The notes under the pieces: model-generated
Database searches by the model: none
Told to the model about the DNA's origin: nothing
What the model saw: the letters and a program-made list of their open reading frames with translations, nothing else
Shown here: positions 4,990 through 11,844 of the stretch, one piece after another
Layout: each line of letters begins with the position of its first letter
Position numbering within the stretch: the first letter of the stretch is position 1
DNA from: Dehalococcoidia bacterium
Lineage (GTDB): Bacteria; Chloroflexota; Dehalococcoidia; GIF9; AB-539-J10
Length of the DNA stretch: 11,844 nucleotides
Assembly (NCBI GenBank): GCA_030606165.1
Contig: JAUWGZ010000040.1
Coordinates: forward strand, 1-11,844
Direction of reading: 5' to 3'
Made by a program: the position numbers and the translations under genes

Positions 4990-6105
4990 ATGGTAAGTGC
5001 TGACGAACTGAAATATTGGGTGGCTTTTTCCGGGATAGCCGGGATCGGCCGGGTACGGATTTCCCAGCTAAGGGAGTACTTCGGCAGTTTACAGGATGCC
5101 TGGAAAGCTCCCGAAGGCAAGCTAAAGCAAGCAGGATTAGATTCACGAAGCATAGATGCCCTGGTGACCCTCCGTCCGAGAATTTCCCTGGATGCTGAGA
5201 TGGAAAAACTGGAACGCCACAGGGTAAAGGTGCTTGTCTATGAGGACCCTCCTTATCCTTCGAGATTAAAAGAAATTTATGATTATCCCCCGGTGCTTTA
5301 CGTGAGGGGTAGTCTCCCAGCCGAGGATGAGCCTTGCCTAGCTGTGGTCGGTACCCGTCGTCCCACTATCTACGGGAGGCAGGTAACCGAGGAGATTGTG
5401 GCCGACTTAGCCCGAAGTAAAATCACTATTGTCAGCGGCTTAGCCCGAGGAGTTGACTCTGTGGCTCATCGGGCTGCTCTGGATGCCGGGGGCAAAACCG
5501 TAGCTGTGTTTGCCTCCGGTCTGGATATCGTCTACCCCGGTGAAAATGCCAAACTGGCTCAAGCTATTATGGAGCACGGTGCTCTGATCAGTGAATATCC
5601 TTTAGGCGTCAAGCCCAGGGCTGAGAACTTCCCACTCCGCAATCGAATTATGAGTGGCTTGAGCCTGGGGGTGTTGGTGGTGGAAGCTGGAGAAAGGAGT
5701 GGGGCTTTGATTACGGCCCATCAGGCAGTGGAACAGAATCGAGAGGTCTTCGCTATCCCGGGCAGCATTCTTTCCCCGGCCAGCCAGGGAACCAACCGTC
5801 TTATTCAAGAAGGAGCTAAGTTGGTTCACAATTACACTGATATCCTCCAGGAACTAAACCTGACCATCGTAGTACAGCAAGCAGAAATTAAGGAATTTTC
5901 CCCGACCGAGCACTCAACTCTTGAGTGCTCGGTTGAATCCGCTATACTAAAACAATTGACCTCCGAGCCCAACCATATAGATGAAATTTGCCGCCGCAGC
6001 GGTTTGACTATGCCGGAAGTGAGCAGCACCCTGGCGATGCTGGAGTTAAAAGGGATGGCCAGGCAAGTGGGAAGTATGAACTATGTACTGGCTCGAAGGA
6101 ATTAA
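4990..6105 (+). CDS. dprA: DNA-processing protein DprA
   Basis: A 371-residue DprA/Smf protein. In transforming bacteria DprA protects incoming single-stranded DNA and loads RecA onto it; homologues also exist in species not known to be competent. Residues about 11-60 form a helix-hairpin-helix/SAM-like head (GIAGIGRVRISQLREYFGS). Residues 80-290 are the Rossmann-like core with AVVGTRRPTIYGR (118-130), SGLARGVDSVAH (149-160), ASGLDIVYPGEN (175-186), ENFPLRNRIMSGLS (212-225), EAGERSGALITA (232-243) and IPGS (256-259). About 316-370 is the C-terminal winged helix. The length is normal and nothing is missing. The start ATG 4990 has only a weak AAGG 7 nt upstream. topA follows after 13 bp, so the two are probably one operon. 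A perfect palindrome lies in the linker between core and winged helix. Confidence 0.96.
   Translation: MVSADELKYWVAFSGIAGIGRVRISQLREYFGSLQDAWKAPEGKLKQAGLDSRSIDALVTLRPRISLDAEMEKLERHRVKVLVYEDPPYPSRLKEIYDYPPVLYVRGSLPAEDEPCLAVVGTRRPTIYGRQVTEEIVADLARSKITIVSGLARGVDSVAHRAALDAGGKTVAVFASGLDIVYPGENAKLAQAIMEHGALISEYPLGVKPRAENFPLRNRIMSGLSLGVLVVEAGERSGALITAHQAVEQNREVFAIPGSILSPASQGTNRLIQEGAKLVHNYTDILQELNLTIVVQQAEIKEFSPTEHSTLECSVESAILKQLTSEPNHIDEICRRSGLTMPEVSSTLAMLELKGMARQVGSMNYVLARRN
5905..5933. repeat. 29-bp perfect hairpin palindrome inside dprA
   Basis: ACCGAGCACTCAA (5905-5917) and TTGAGTGCTCGGT (5921-5933) are perfect inverted arms around a 3-nt CTC loop. It encodes residues 306-315 (TEHSTLECSV) in the non-conserved linker of DprA. 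The core GCACTC...GAGTGC equals the core of the CIRCE/HrcA operator (TTAGCACTC-N9-GAGTGCTAA), but here the spacer is 7, not 9, and the outer bases differ. It may be a palindromic repeat inserted in frame, or a chance arrangement. Confidence 0.8.
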
Positions 6106-6118
6106 GGCGGGGTAAATC

Positions 6119-8269
6119 ATGGCAAGTAAACTAGTTATCGTCGAATCTCCAGCCAAAGCAAGGACGCTAAATAAGATTCTCGGACGCAGCTATAGTGTCA
6201 AAGCGTCTCTGGGGCATGTACGCGATTTGCCCAGAACAAGTCTCGGGGTAGATATAGACAAGGGTTTCACCCCCAAGTATGTCATTCCAGCGAAGAAGAA
6301 AAAGATAGTTGGCGAGATCAAAAAGGCGGCTAGTAAGGCTAGTTCTATCTATTTGGCTACTGACCCTGACCGCGAGGGAGAGGCAATTTCCTGGCACCTG
6401 GTACAAGCAGCCAAGCTGGACAAGGATGACATACCCGTTCAGCGCGTAGTCTTTCACGAAATAACCAGGGACGCGGTTCAAGAGGCCTTCCAGAGTCCCC
6501 GCTCTATTGATATGAACTTGGTGAATGCCCAGCAAGCCCGGCGTATCTTGGATAGACTTGTGGGCTACAAGCTGAGTCCGCTCCTGTGGAGAAAGGTACA
6601 GAGGGGACTTTCCGCAGGCAGGGTTCAATCGGTGGCTGTGCGGATGATTGTTGACCGCGAGCGGGAGATTCAAAACTTTATTTCCCAGGAGTACTGGATT
6701 ATGGAAGTTGAGCTGGCCCCGCCTGAGGAAAAAGAAGCGAGTTTTAAAGCCAGGCTGTTCGCCCTAGCCGATGGCACCAGGCTGGATATTGGCAACAAAG
6801 ATAAGGCAGAAAAAGTTACCGATGACTTAGAAAAGGCTGAATACGCAGTTAAGGCGGTAGTAACTAAACAGGTGGCTCGTCAGCCGGCTCCGCCTTTTAT
6901 CACCAGCACCTTGCAGCAAGAGGCCTGGCAGAAGCTGCACTTCACCGCTGGGCGAACTATGGTTATTGCCCAGCAACTTTACGAAGGCTTGCCACTGGGC
7001 AAGGAAGGCTCGGTGGGCCTTATTACCTATATGCGTACCGATTCTACTCATGTGGCTGCCTCTGCCATAAGTGAGGCGAGGGAGTTTATCGGCGAGAAAT
7101 ACGGAGCCAAATTTCTCCCACCAAAGCCACGTAGTTTTGCCAGGAAAGCAAAGTGGGCCCAGGAAGCTCACGAGGCAATTCGGCCCACCAAAATTTACCG
7201 CCAACCAGAGCAACTCAGGCCATTTCTCGATCCGGCTCAGCTAAAGCTCTACGAGCTTATCTGGAAGCGCATGGTCGCCAGTCAAATGTCAGCAACTTTA
7301 TACGACACAACCAACGTGGAGATAGAGGCAGGCAATGCTGGCGGTGAAAAACAACTTCAAGGATATCTACTCAAAGCGAGTAGCTCTGTGGTTAAATCTC
7401 CTGGTTTTATGGTTGTTTACAGCGAAAGCAGGGATGCAGATGAACGAGGGGGAAGCTCCGATTTCATCGGAGTTTCCTTGCCCAAGCTGAGTATTGGAGA
7501 TAAATTGATTTACATGGGAACCTTTCCCGAACAATGTTTTACCCAGCCACTACCCCGCTACACTGAGGCCACATTGATAAAAGCACTGGAGCAGAGAGGA
7601 ATCGGGCGCCCCAGTACCTATGCCCCTATTCTATACACCATTCAAGAGAGAGATTACGTTAACAAAGCCGAGGGCAAATTCCACCCTACGGAACTAGGGA
7701 TAACTGTCAACAAAATCTTGGCTGAGCATTTCCCTAAGATCGTTGACCCTGGTTTCACAGCTCAGATGGAAGAACAACTAGACGAAATAGCTCAGGGTAA
7801 ATATGAATGGGTAGCTGCTTTGCAGGAATTTTATCCCCCCTTTCAGGATATGTTGAACAAAGCTTGGCTAAATTTAGAAAGGGTTAGCATGACCCAGATG
7901 AGCGAGGAGACATGTCCCAATTGCGGTCGCCCCATGGTCATAAAGGTCGGGCGTTTCGGTAAATTTCTCGCCTGTAGCGGCTATCCGGATTGTAAAACAA
8001 CCATGTCCTACGTAGTTAAGACCGGGGTTTCTTGCCCCCAGTGTGGTGGGGAGCTCGTAGAAAGAATCAATAAGAAAAAGAAAGTGTTTTATGGGTGTAG
8101 CAACTTTCCCAAATGCCAATTCGCCGTAAATCGCAGGCCAATAGCTCAGCCTTGCCCTGACTGTGGTAATCTTTTAGTACAATACAGAGGGGATGGGGCT
8201 AAATGCGTGGCTTGTCATCGTAAAGTAAAACTATCCGAGCTGGAGAAACAAAATTGTGTGACAGCGTAA
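6119..8269 (+). CDS. topA: DNA topoisomerase I (type IA) with three zinc ribbons
   Basis: A 716-residue enzyme that relaxes negative supercoils by single-strand cleavage through a tyrosine-DNA link. The TOPRIM domain is at 1-120, with KLVIVESPAKA (E9) and the metal-binding TDPDREGEAISWHL (D82, D84, E86). LDRLVGYKLSPLLW (144-157) and SAGRVQSVAVR (165-175) follow. The catalytic motif YMRTDST gives Tyr304 and Arg306. HEAIRPT (351-357) and LEQRGIGRPSTYAPIL (490-505) complete the core. The C-terminus has three four-cysteine zinc ribbons: C599/602/619/625, C639/642/660/666 and C679/682/696/699. GGGG lies about 6 nt before the ATG. Domain order and length are typical. It lies 13 bp behind dprA, a common bacterial pairing. 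Confidence 0.98.
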   Translation: MASKLVIVESPAKARTLNKILGRSYSVKASLGHVRDLPRTSLGVDIDKGFTPKYVIPAKKKKIVGEIKKAASKASSIYLATDPDREGEAISWHLVQAAKLDKDDIPVQRVVFHEITRDAVQEAFQSPRSIDMNLVNAQQARRILDRLVGYKLSPLLWRKVQRGLSAGRVQSVAVRMIVDREREIQNFISQEYWIMEVELAPPEEKEASFKARLFALADGTRLDIGNKDKAEKVTDDLEKAEYAVKAVVTKQVARQPAPPFITSTLQQEAWQKLHFTAGRTMVIAQQLYEGLPLGKEGSVGLITYMRTDSTHVAASAISEAREFIGEKYGAKFLPPKPRSFARKAKWAQEAHEAIRPTKIYRQPEQLRPFLDPAQLKLYELIWKRMVASQMSATLYDTTNVEIEAGNAGGEKQLQGYLLKASSSVVKSPGFMVVYSESRDADERGGSSDFIGVSLPKLSIGDKLIYMGTFPEQCFTQPLPRYTEATLIKALEQRGIGRPSTYAPILYTIQERDYVNKAEGKFHPTELGITVNKILAEHFPKIVDPGFTAQMEEQLDEIAQGKYEWVAALQEFYPPFQDMLNKAWLNLERVSMTQMSEETCPNCGRPMVIKVGRFGKFLACSGYPDCKTTMSYVVKTGVSCPQCGGELVERINKKKKVFYGCSNFPKCQFAVNRRPIAQPCPDCGNLLVQYRGDGAKCVACHRKVKLSELEKQNCVTA

Positions 8270-8292
8270 ATACTTGCGTACAGGATGGTGGA

Positions 8293-8423
8293 AAATCCTA
8301 AATACTAATATCTAAACTCTAAACAAACCCCAATGACCAAAATCCAAAGGAACTAAACGATTTTGAATTTGAAATTTGGAAATTAGAATTTGTTTAGGAT
8401 TTAGTGCTTAGATATTAGGATTT
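8293..8423. repeat. 131-bp AT-rich palindromic (MITE-like) repeat
   Basis: The left arm (8293-8327) reads AAATCCTAAATACTAATATC... ending CTAAACAAA. The right arm (8389-8423) is TTTGTTTAGGATTTAGTGCT... ending GATATTAGGATTT. The right arm's reverse complement matches the left arm with small rearrangements of its TAAATCCTAA/TCTAA words. The middle holds imperfectly complementary phrases (CCAAAATCC and GATTTTGAATTTGAAATTTGG). Elements built of 'CCTAAATAC...AAACAAA' and its complement around TTTGAATTTGG words are known as dispersed repeats in environmental bacterial genomes. It lies 23 bp after the topA stop and could form a large hairpin in the transcript. Confidence 0.7.
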
Positions 8424-8426
8424 AAT

Positions 8427-8470
8427 CCCCATTTGGGGCTTTATGCTGATGGCTCAACCTGAAGGGTTGA
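8427..8470 (+). terminator. Two small hairpins before aroQ
   Basis: CCCC-ATTT-GGGG (8427-8438), followed by CTTTATG, is a short possible terminator for the dprA-topA transcript. TCAACC (8454-8459) pairs with GGTTGA (8465-8470) around TGAAG. Both stems are short and there is no T-run, so termination is uncertain. The second may be an aroQ leader hairpin. Confidence 0.3.
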
Positions 8471-8515
8471 TGCGAATTATTCAGGAGTATATATTATTGG
8501 AGAGGGGGTAGCCTT

Positions 8516-8962
8516 ATGAAAATTCTGGTTATCCATGGACCAAATTTGAATATACTGGGCAAAAGAGAAAAGTCAATTTACGGAGAAAAGACCTTGGGCG
8601 AAATTGATGCCCTACTGAAGAAGGAAGGCCAAGCTTTAAATGTCGAAGTGGTGACATTTCAGTCTAATCATGAAGGGGCGCTCATAGATTTTATTCAAGA
8701 GCAAGCGGATTCCGCCCAGGGCATAATAATTAACCCTGGTGCCCTCACCCACTACGGATTTTCTCTGCTCGATGCCCTGATTGACAGCAAATTACCGGTA
8801 ATTGAAGTCCATTTATCCGATATCTACCACCGTGAGGAATGGCGCGCTAGGTCTGTAATTGCCCCTATAGCTGAAGAGCAGATAAGCGGCTTGGGCTGGA
8901 AGGGATATATTACTGCCTTGCAGGTCTTGGCCGGCAAGCTGAAGGAGGAGTATTCACGTTAG
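8516..8962 (+). CDS. aroQ: 3-dehydroquinate dehydratase, type II
   Basis: A 148-residue enzyme that removes water from 3-dehydroquinate to give 3-dehydroshikimate, step three of the shikimate pathway. The type II family is a cytosolic dodecamer. Motifs visible: HGPNLNILGKRE (7-18) with Arg17 and catalytic Tyr22, FQSNHEG (48-54), INPGALTHYGF (72-82) with Asn73, the substrate-binding EVHLSD (97-102) with His99, and Arg110/Arg112 in WRARSVIAP. All expected active-site positions are present and length is typical. The start ATG 8516 follows GGAGAGGGGG about 7 nt upstream. It stands apart from topA behind a palindromic repeat, and the next gene is convergent, so it is probably transcribed alone; no other aro gene is in the window. 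Confidence 0.96.
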   Translation: MKILVIHGPNLNILGKREKSIYGEKTLGEIDALLKKEGQALNVEVVTFQSNHEGALIDFIQEQADSAQGIIINPGALTHYGFSLLDALIDSKLPVIEVHLSDIYHREEWRARSVIAPIAEEQISGLGWKGYITALQVLAGKLKEEYSR

Positions 8963-9021
8963 GATTTTAAGCATGAGACTTTATCTGGAGGTGGCAAAAA
9001 GGGCCGCTTATATTGATGTTC

Positions 9022-9543
9022 TCAGGATTGGCGTTTCTTAAAATCTTCTAGGTCAAGCGTGTTTATGAAATCCTTATATGCTGATAACCCTTTTAGCTCT
9101 TGTTCATCAACTTTACCTTCAGGAACAGATTTGCCTGTTTCCTCTTCAAGTATAATGCCCGCTTTTTCAAGCACCGATTCTTCAGCATATATTGGGGCCC
9201 CAACTCTTACAGCCAAGGCCAATGCATCGCTGGGTCGAGAATCAATATCTAATTTAACACCATCAACGCTGAGAGCGAGTCTGGCGTAAAAAGTATCTTC
9301 CTTAAGTCCACTTACCACAATATAGTCAACTGAAGCCCCCAGGGTAGAAATTACAGATTGCAGCAAATCATGCGTCAAAGGGCGAGATAGTTCGACATTT
9401 TGTAGCTTTACGGCAATAGCATCTGCTTCAGCAGGACCAATCCAAATGGGTAGATAACGATTAGTCCCCTTCTCCTTTAAAATCACCACCCTTTGATAGT
9501 TCATCAGGCTAACTCGGATGCTGTCAATCGTCATCTCTACCAT
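9022..9543 (-). CDS. Bifunctional nuclease family protein (DUF151)
   Basis: A 173-residue member of the DUF151/BFN family, whose plant members show DNase and RNase activity and whose bacterial structures include Thermotoga TM0160. Bacterial function is not settled. Family motifs are LPIWIGPAEADAIA (31-44), RPLTHDLL (54-61) and DSRPSDALALAVR (101-113). The C-terminal part (about 130-173) is charged and variable. The start ATG 9543 is preceded by AAAGGAGG with about 6 nt spacing. A TTGATT-17-TAAAAT promoter lies upstream. The 3' end faces aroQ at 60 bp. Family assignment is firm; biochemical role is not. Confidence 0.93.
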   Translation of the reverse strand: MVEMTIDSIRVSLMNYQRVVILKEKGTNRYLPIWIGPAEADAIAVKLQNVELSRPLTHDLLQSVISTLGASVDYIVVSGLKEDTFYARLALSVDGVKLDIDSRPSDALALAVRVGAPIYAEESVLEKAGIILEEETGKSVPEGKVDEQELKGLSAYKDFINTLDLEDFKKRQS

Positions 9544-9566
9544 GCTATGCCTCCTTTGTAGTGTTT

Positions 9567-9595
9567 ATTTTATACCCATAATCCTAATTAATCAA
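9567..9595 (-). promoter_or_regulatory. Sigma-70-like promoter for the DUF151 gene
   Basis: On the minus strand, TTGATT (9595-9590) is followed after 17 bp by TAAAAT (9572-9567), leaving about 17 nt between the expected transcription start and the ribosome binding site AAAGGAGG. An overlapping TATAAA with a 15-bp spacer is less likely. Assigned by eye only. Confidence 0.5.
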
Positions 9596-9652
9596 TGAGC
9601 GCAAGTCAACTATCCGGGCTCGAAAAATTAAGTTTCTTTCCAGATTGCTATA

Positions 9653-9674
9653 AATTATCAGACATTAGATAATT
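9653..9674. promoter_or_regulatory. Operator-like inverted repeat before the histidine phosphatase gene
   Basis: AATTATC (9653-9659) and GATAATT (9668-9674) form a perfect 7-bp inverted repeat with an 8-bp spacer. TATAAA (9650-9655) overlaps its left edge and may be the -10 box, which would place the repeat at the transcription start, a usual position for a repressor site. In RNA it could also form a weak AT-rich stem just before the ribosome binding site. Confidence 0.35.
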
Positions 9675-9687
9675 ATTGTGGGGAGCT

Positions 9688-10320
9688 ATGGCAAAACTTA
9701 TCCTGGTAAGACACGGTGAAACCGTGTGGAATGTAGAGAAGATATATCGGGGTAGAACGGACGTAAATCTGGACGAAGTGGGCATTAAACAGGCAAAGCT
9801 ATTGGGCAAGTATTTAAGCAACTGGGAATTAGAGGCTATTTATTCCAGCCCCTTAAGGAGGGCAATAGACACGGCAAATATCATTGCTCGCTACCACAAA
9901 ATTGCCGTACAGGTTACCCGTGGCCTTATAGATTTCGATTATGGGGAATGGCAATCTCTGCCAGAGCAAGAAGCGAAGAGGCTGTATCCGACCCTTCACA
10001 ATGAGTGGCACAATAATCCTCACAGGGTAAAAATGCCCGGCGGAGAGAGCCTGGAAGATGTAAGAAGGAGAGCTATCGGGGTAGTTAACGATGTCCTTTC
10101 CAAATATCAGGGGAGCGTAATATTGGTATCGCATCGGGTTGTGAACAAAGTCCTGATATGCTCCTTACTGGGACTGGACAACTCATACTTCTGGAATATT
10201 AAGCAGGATGTAGGCGGGATCACGATTTTCAATTGTGTAGATGGGCGTTTCGTCTTGACCAGGCATAACGATACTTCACATCTGAAAGAGTTACAAAAAT
10301 CCGTACTTGATGATTTTTAA
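9688..10320 (+). CDS. Histidine phosphatase family protein (phosphoglycerate mutase-like)
   Basis: A 210-residue member of the histidine phosphatase superfamily. Start ATG 9688 (MAKLILVRHGE) is chosen over TTG 9676 because the catalytic LVRHGET then begins at residue 6, as in the family; GGGGAG lies close upstream. Catalytic residues: Arg8 and His9 in LVRHGETVWN, Arg57/Arg58 in YSSPLRRAIDTA, Glu87 in FDYGEWQ, and the second His149 in ILVSHRVVNKVLI. GGESLEDVRRR (118-128) is also typical. The DFxYGEW-type segment fits the CobC/GpmB-like broad phosphatases, such as alpha-ribazole-5'-phosphate or phosphoserine phosphatases, rather than true glycolytic mutase. No cobalamin or serine gene lies nearby to decide the substrate. 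It is divergent from the DUF151 gene. Confidence 0.92.
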   Translation: MAKLILVRHGETVWNVEKIYRGRTDVNLDEVGIKQAKLLGKYLSNWELEAIYSSPLRRAIDTANIIARYHKIAVQVTRGLIDFDYGEWQSLPEQEAKRLYPTLHNEWHNNPHRVKMPGGESLEDVRRRAIGVVNDVLSKYQGSVILVSHRVVNKVLICSLLGLDNSYFWNIKQDVGGITIFNCVDGRFVLTRHNDTSHLKELQKSVLDDF

Positions 10321-10370
10321 GCGCGCCTAGAGGAATTTGGGCTCACGACTGAATGAATGCACTAATCGGC

Positions 10371-11231
10371 TTACTCTGAGTGCCAGTCCTCGTCACAATA
10401 GAAACTTACACCAACGAGACCCGGCCCCATATGAGTCCCCAGCACCGGTCCCATCTCAAGAAAGCGTAGCTCAACCCAATTAAAGTTTTCACGAAGCTCT
10501 TTCTCTAATGCGCGGCCTGCATCGGGGACATGGCTGTGAGCAATATAACCATGAAGGGAGATGTTCCCTTTCACCTCTTTCTCCACAAATCCTGACATAT
10601 ACTCTATGGCGTGAGCCCTGGTTCTTGCCTTGTTTAAGACCTTGACCTCTCCACCCTCCTGGGTCAGAACAGGCTTAATCTTCAGCAGGGTACCAACCAG
10701 AGCTCTAGCTGCCCCAATCCGCCCTCCTTTCCAGAGATACTCCAACGTATCAAAAGCACCAATAACCTTTATGCATTTGTTCAGCTTTTCTATAGAAGCC
10801 GCAATTTGAGATAGCGTCTCTCCCCTTTCCGCTGCTTCGGCAGCAGGGGAAATTAACATTCCCGTGGCTATAGTTAAAGAATCAATTATCTCAATTTGAG
10901 CCTGGGGAAGCGCCATTTTGGCAGCCAAAGCCGAGGCACAAGTTCCGCTTAATTTGCTAGAAATATGAATGGACAGGATGGGATGTCCCTGCCCTGCCAG
11001 CTCGCGATACACTCTAATAAAGTCGGCAACAGAAGGTTGTGAAGTAGTAGGCAGCTTTCCGCCTTTGGCTAGCCTTTGATAGAATTCCTCGTTAGTAATG
11101 TCCACCCCTTCAGCAAAAACCTCGCTTTCAAAGGCAACCCTGAGTGGCACAACACGGATATCATGTTTGGCGATGACCTCTGGCTCAGGGTAGGAAGAGC
11201 TATCGGTGACGATTTTAACTTTAGCACTCAA
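10371..11231 (-). CDS. DegV family fatty-acid-binding protein
   Basis: A 286-residue DegV protein. This family binds fatty acids; in Firmicutes, FakB members present them to the kinase FakA. Motifs: VTDSSS (8-13), TTSQPS (62-67) contacting the lipid carboxylate, SIHISSKLSGT (87-97), DSLTIATG (117-124), LEYLWKGGRIG (163-173) and GPVLGTHMGPG (261-271). I set the start at TTG 11231 because AGGAG lies 7 nt upstream and the product then begins MSAKVKIVTDSS, as usual. An ATG at 11246 would add five residues but has no ribosome binding site. No fakA-like kinase is in the window. It converges on the histidine phosphatase gene, with 50 bp between and no clear terminator. Confidence 0.93.
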   Translation of the reverse strand: MSAKVKIVTDSSSYPEPEVIAKHDIRVVPLRVAFESEVFAEGVDITNEEFYQRLAKGGKLPTTSQPSVADFIRVYRELAGQGHPILSIHISSKLSGTCASALAAKMALPQAQIEIIDSLTIATGMLISPAAEAAERGETLSQIAASIEKLNKCIKVIGAFDTLEYLWKGGRIGAARALVGTLLKIKPVLTQEGGEVKVLNKARTRAHAIEYMSGFVEKEVKGNISLHGYIAHSHVPDAGRALEKELRENFNWVELRFLEMGPVLGTHMGPGLVGVSFYCDEDWHSE

Positions 11232-11384
11232 GTCCTCACTCCTCATCAACGAAAAACGTAATTAAACTCTGAAGCTAGTAATGGTTTAAGTTTTCCAAAA
11301 TGTGCCGGGTAATCTACATAGCTTATAGTATATTAATCTACACGCTGTCAAGGGAACGCTGGGCACCTTGAAAACTATTGGTAC

Positions 11385-11413
11385 TTGACGTTTCTATTGA
11401 TCTAGATGATAAT
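11385..11413 (+). promoter_or_regulatory. Strong sigma-70-like promoter, near-leaderless start
   Basis: TTGACG (11385-11390), a 17-bp spacer and GATAAT (11408-11413) closely match the consensus. Transcription should start near 11420, only about 5 nt before the ATG at 11425. No Shine-Dalgarno sequence lies between, so the transcript is predicted to be leaderless or nearly so, unlike the other genes here. Confidence 0.55.
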
Positions 11414-11424
11414 CACAGTGACCC

Positions 11425-11844
11425 ATGGCTAATCCAATCAAATTCGGCACTGATGGGTGGCGGGGGATTATCGCCGAGGATTTCACTTTCGATAATGTGC
11501 GCATCTGCGCTCAGGCCGTAGCAGAATACCTCAAGCAAAATGGGCTCGATAAACAAGGCCTGGTCATTGGCTATGATACTCGCTTCGCCTCTGAGGATTT
11601 TGCTGCTGCCGCTGCTGAAGTGCTAGTCGGCAACAATATTAAAGTCCACCTCTGCCTCAAGCCAGCCCCTACGCCGGTGGTGAGCTTTACTGTCCCGGCG
11701 ACCAAGTCTGCCGGGGCTATCGTGATAACTGCCAGCCACAACCCTGGTTCATGGAACGGATTCAAATATAAATCTCAGGATGGAGCTAGCGCCCCAGGCG
11801 AGATCACCTCCCAGATAGAAAGAAATATCGCCTCCCTCACCCTT
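11425..11844 (+). CDS. Phosphoglucomutase/phosphomannomutase family protein, N-terminal part
   Basis: The first 140 codons of an alpha-D-phosphohexomutase, open to the window edge. These enzymes move phosphate between C1 and C6 (or equivalent) of hexose phosphates through a phosphoserine. Visible: the N-terminal KFGTDGWRGIIAEDFT (6-21), VIGYDTRFASEDFA (47-60), and the phosphoserine loop ITASHNPGSWNGFKYK (101-116), with Ser104 the phosphorylated residue. Domains II to IV, including the metal and sugar loops, are beyond the edge. GlmM, PMM and PGM cannot be told apart from this part; the TASHNP loop with WNGFK is seen in PGM/PMM-type enzymes. The start ATG 11425 has no ribosome binding site but sits directly behind a strong promoter. 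Confidence 0.93.
   Translation, partial: MANPIKFGTDGWRGIIAEDFTFDNVRICAQAVAEYLKQNGLDKQGLVIGYDTRFASEDFAAAAAEVLVGNNIKVHLCLKPAPTPVVSFTVPATKSAGAIVITASHNPGSWNGFKYKSQDGASAPGEITSQIERNIASLTL

Noticed and set aside
10321..10370. Bidirectional terminator between the convergent histidine phosphatase and DegV genes
   Set aside because: No stem longer than a few base pairs and no T-run on either strand could be found by eye.
11221..11229. CIRCE half-site TTAGCACTC at the start of the DegV gene
   Set aside because: The matching GAGTGCTAA half is absent at any suitable distance, and the bases are coding sequence. Chance match.

Overview
The window is an 11.8 kb stretch of bacterial chromosome of intermediate GC content. 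It carries conserved housekeeping genes next to a poorly conserved block of membrane and surface genes. I infer a Chloroflexota bacterium of the Dehalococcoidia type from the dprA-topA pair, the overall protein style and the dispersed palindromic repeats. No rRNA or marker gene is present to prove this, so hold the taxonomy at about 50%. Several starts are GTG or TTG, and most genes have AGGAGG-like ribosome binding sites.

Left region (1-771). The minus strand at the edge holds the N-terminal end of an IS481-type transposase. It is followed by a REP/MITE-like nested palindrome and a gene-free leader containing a 14-bp tandem repeat and a candidate structured RNA.

Surface/membrane region (772-4752). 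A secreted, membrane-anchored protein of 712 residues has an FN3-like N-terminus, four IPT/TIG-like repeats, a second FN3-like domain and a C-terminal membrane anchor. Next come two small-to-medium membrane proteins of unknown function, whose leaders and first codons are direct repeats of each other. The larger one is built of 27-residue YNPP repeats. A convergent gene for a two-helix membrane protein has a decayed paralogue fragment just beyond its 3' end. That fragment carries a 32-bp palindromic insertion and overlaps, antisense, the last codons of the YNPP-repeat protein.

Housekeeping region (4990-11844). dprA (DNA uptake/recombination mediator) and topA (topoisomerase I with three zinc ribbons) are 13 bp apart and probably co-transcribed. 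A 131-bp palindromic repeat separates them from aroQ (shikimate pathway). Then come a bifunctional-nuclease-family (DUF151) gene on the minus strand, a divergent histidine phosphatase, a convergent DegV-type lipid-binding protein, and the start of a phosphoglucomutase/phosphomannomutase cut by the window edge. The last gene has a strong promoter placed so close to its ATG that the transcript should be nearly leaderless.

There is no CRISPR array, tRNA, rRNA or recognisable defence system. The most unusual material is the block between 2911 and 4752 and the leader at 509-625.
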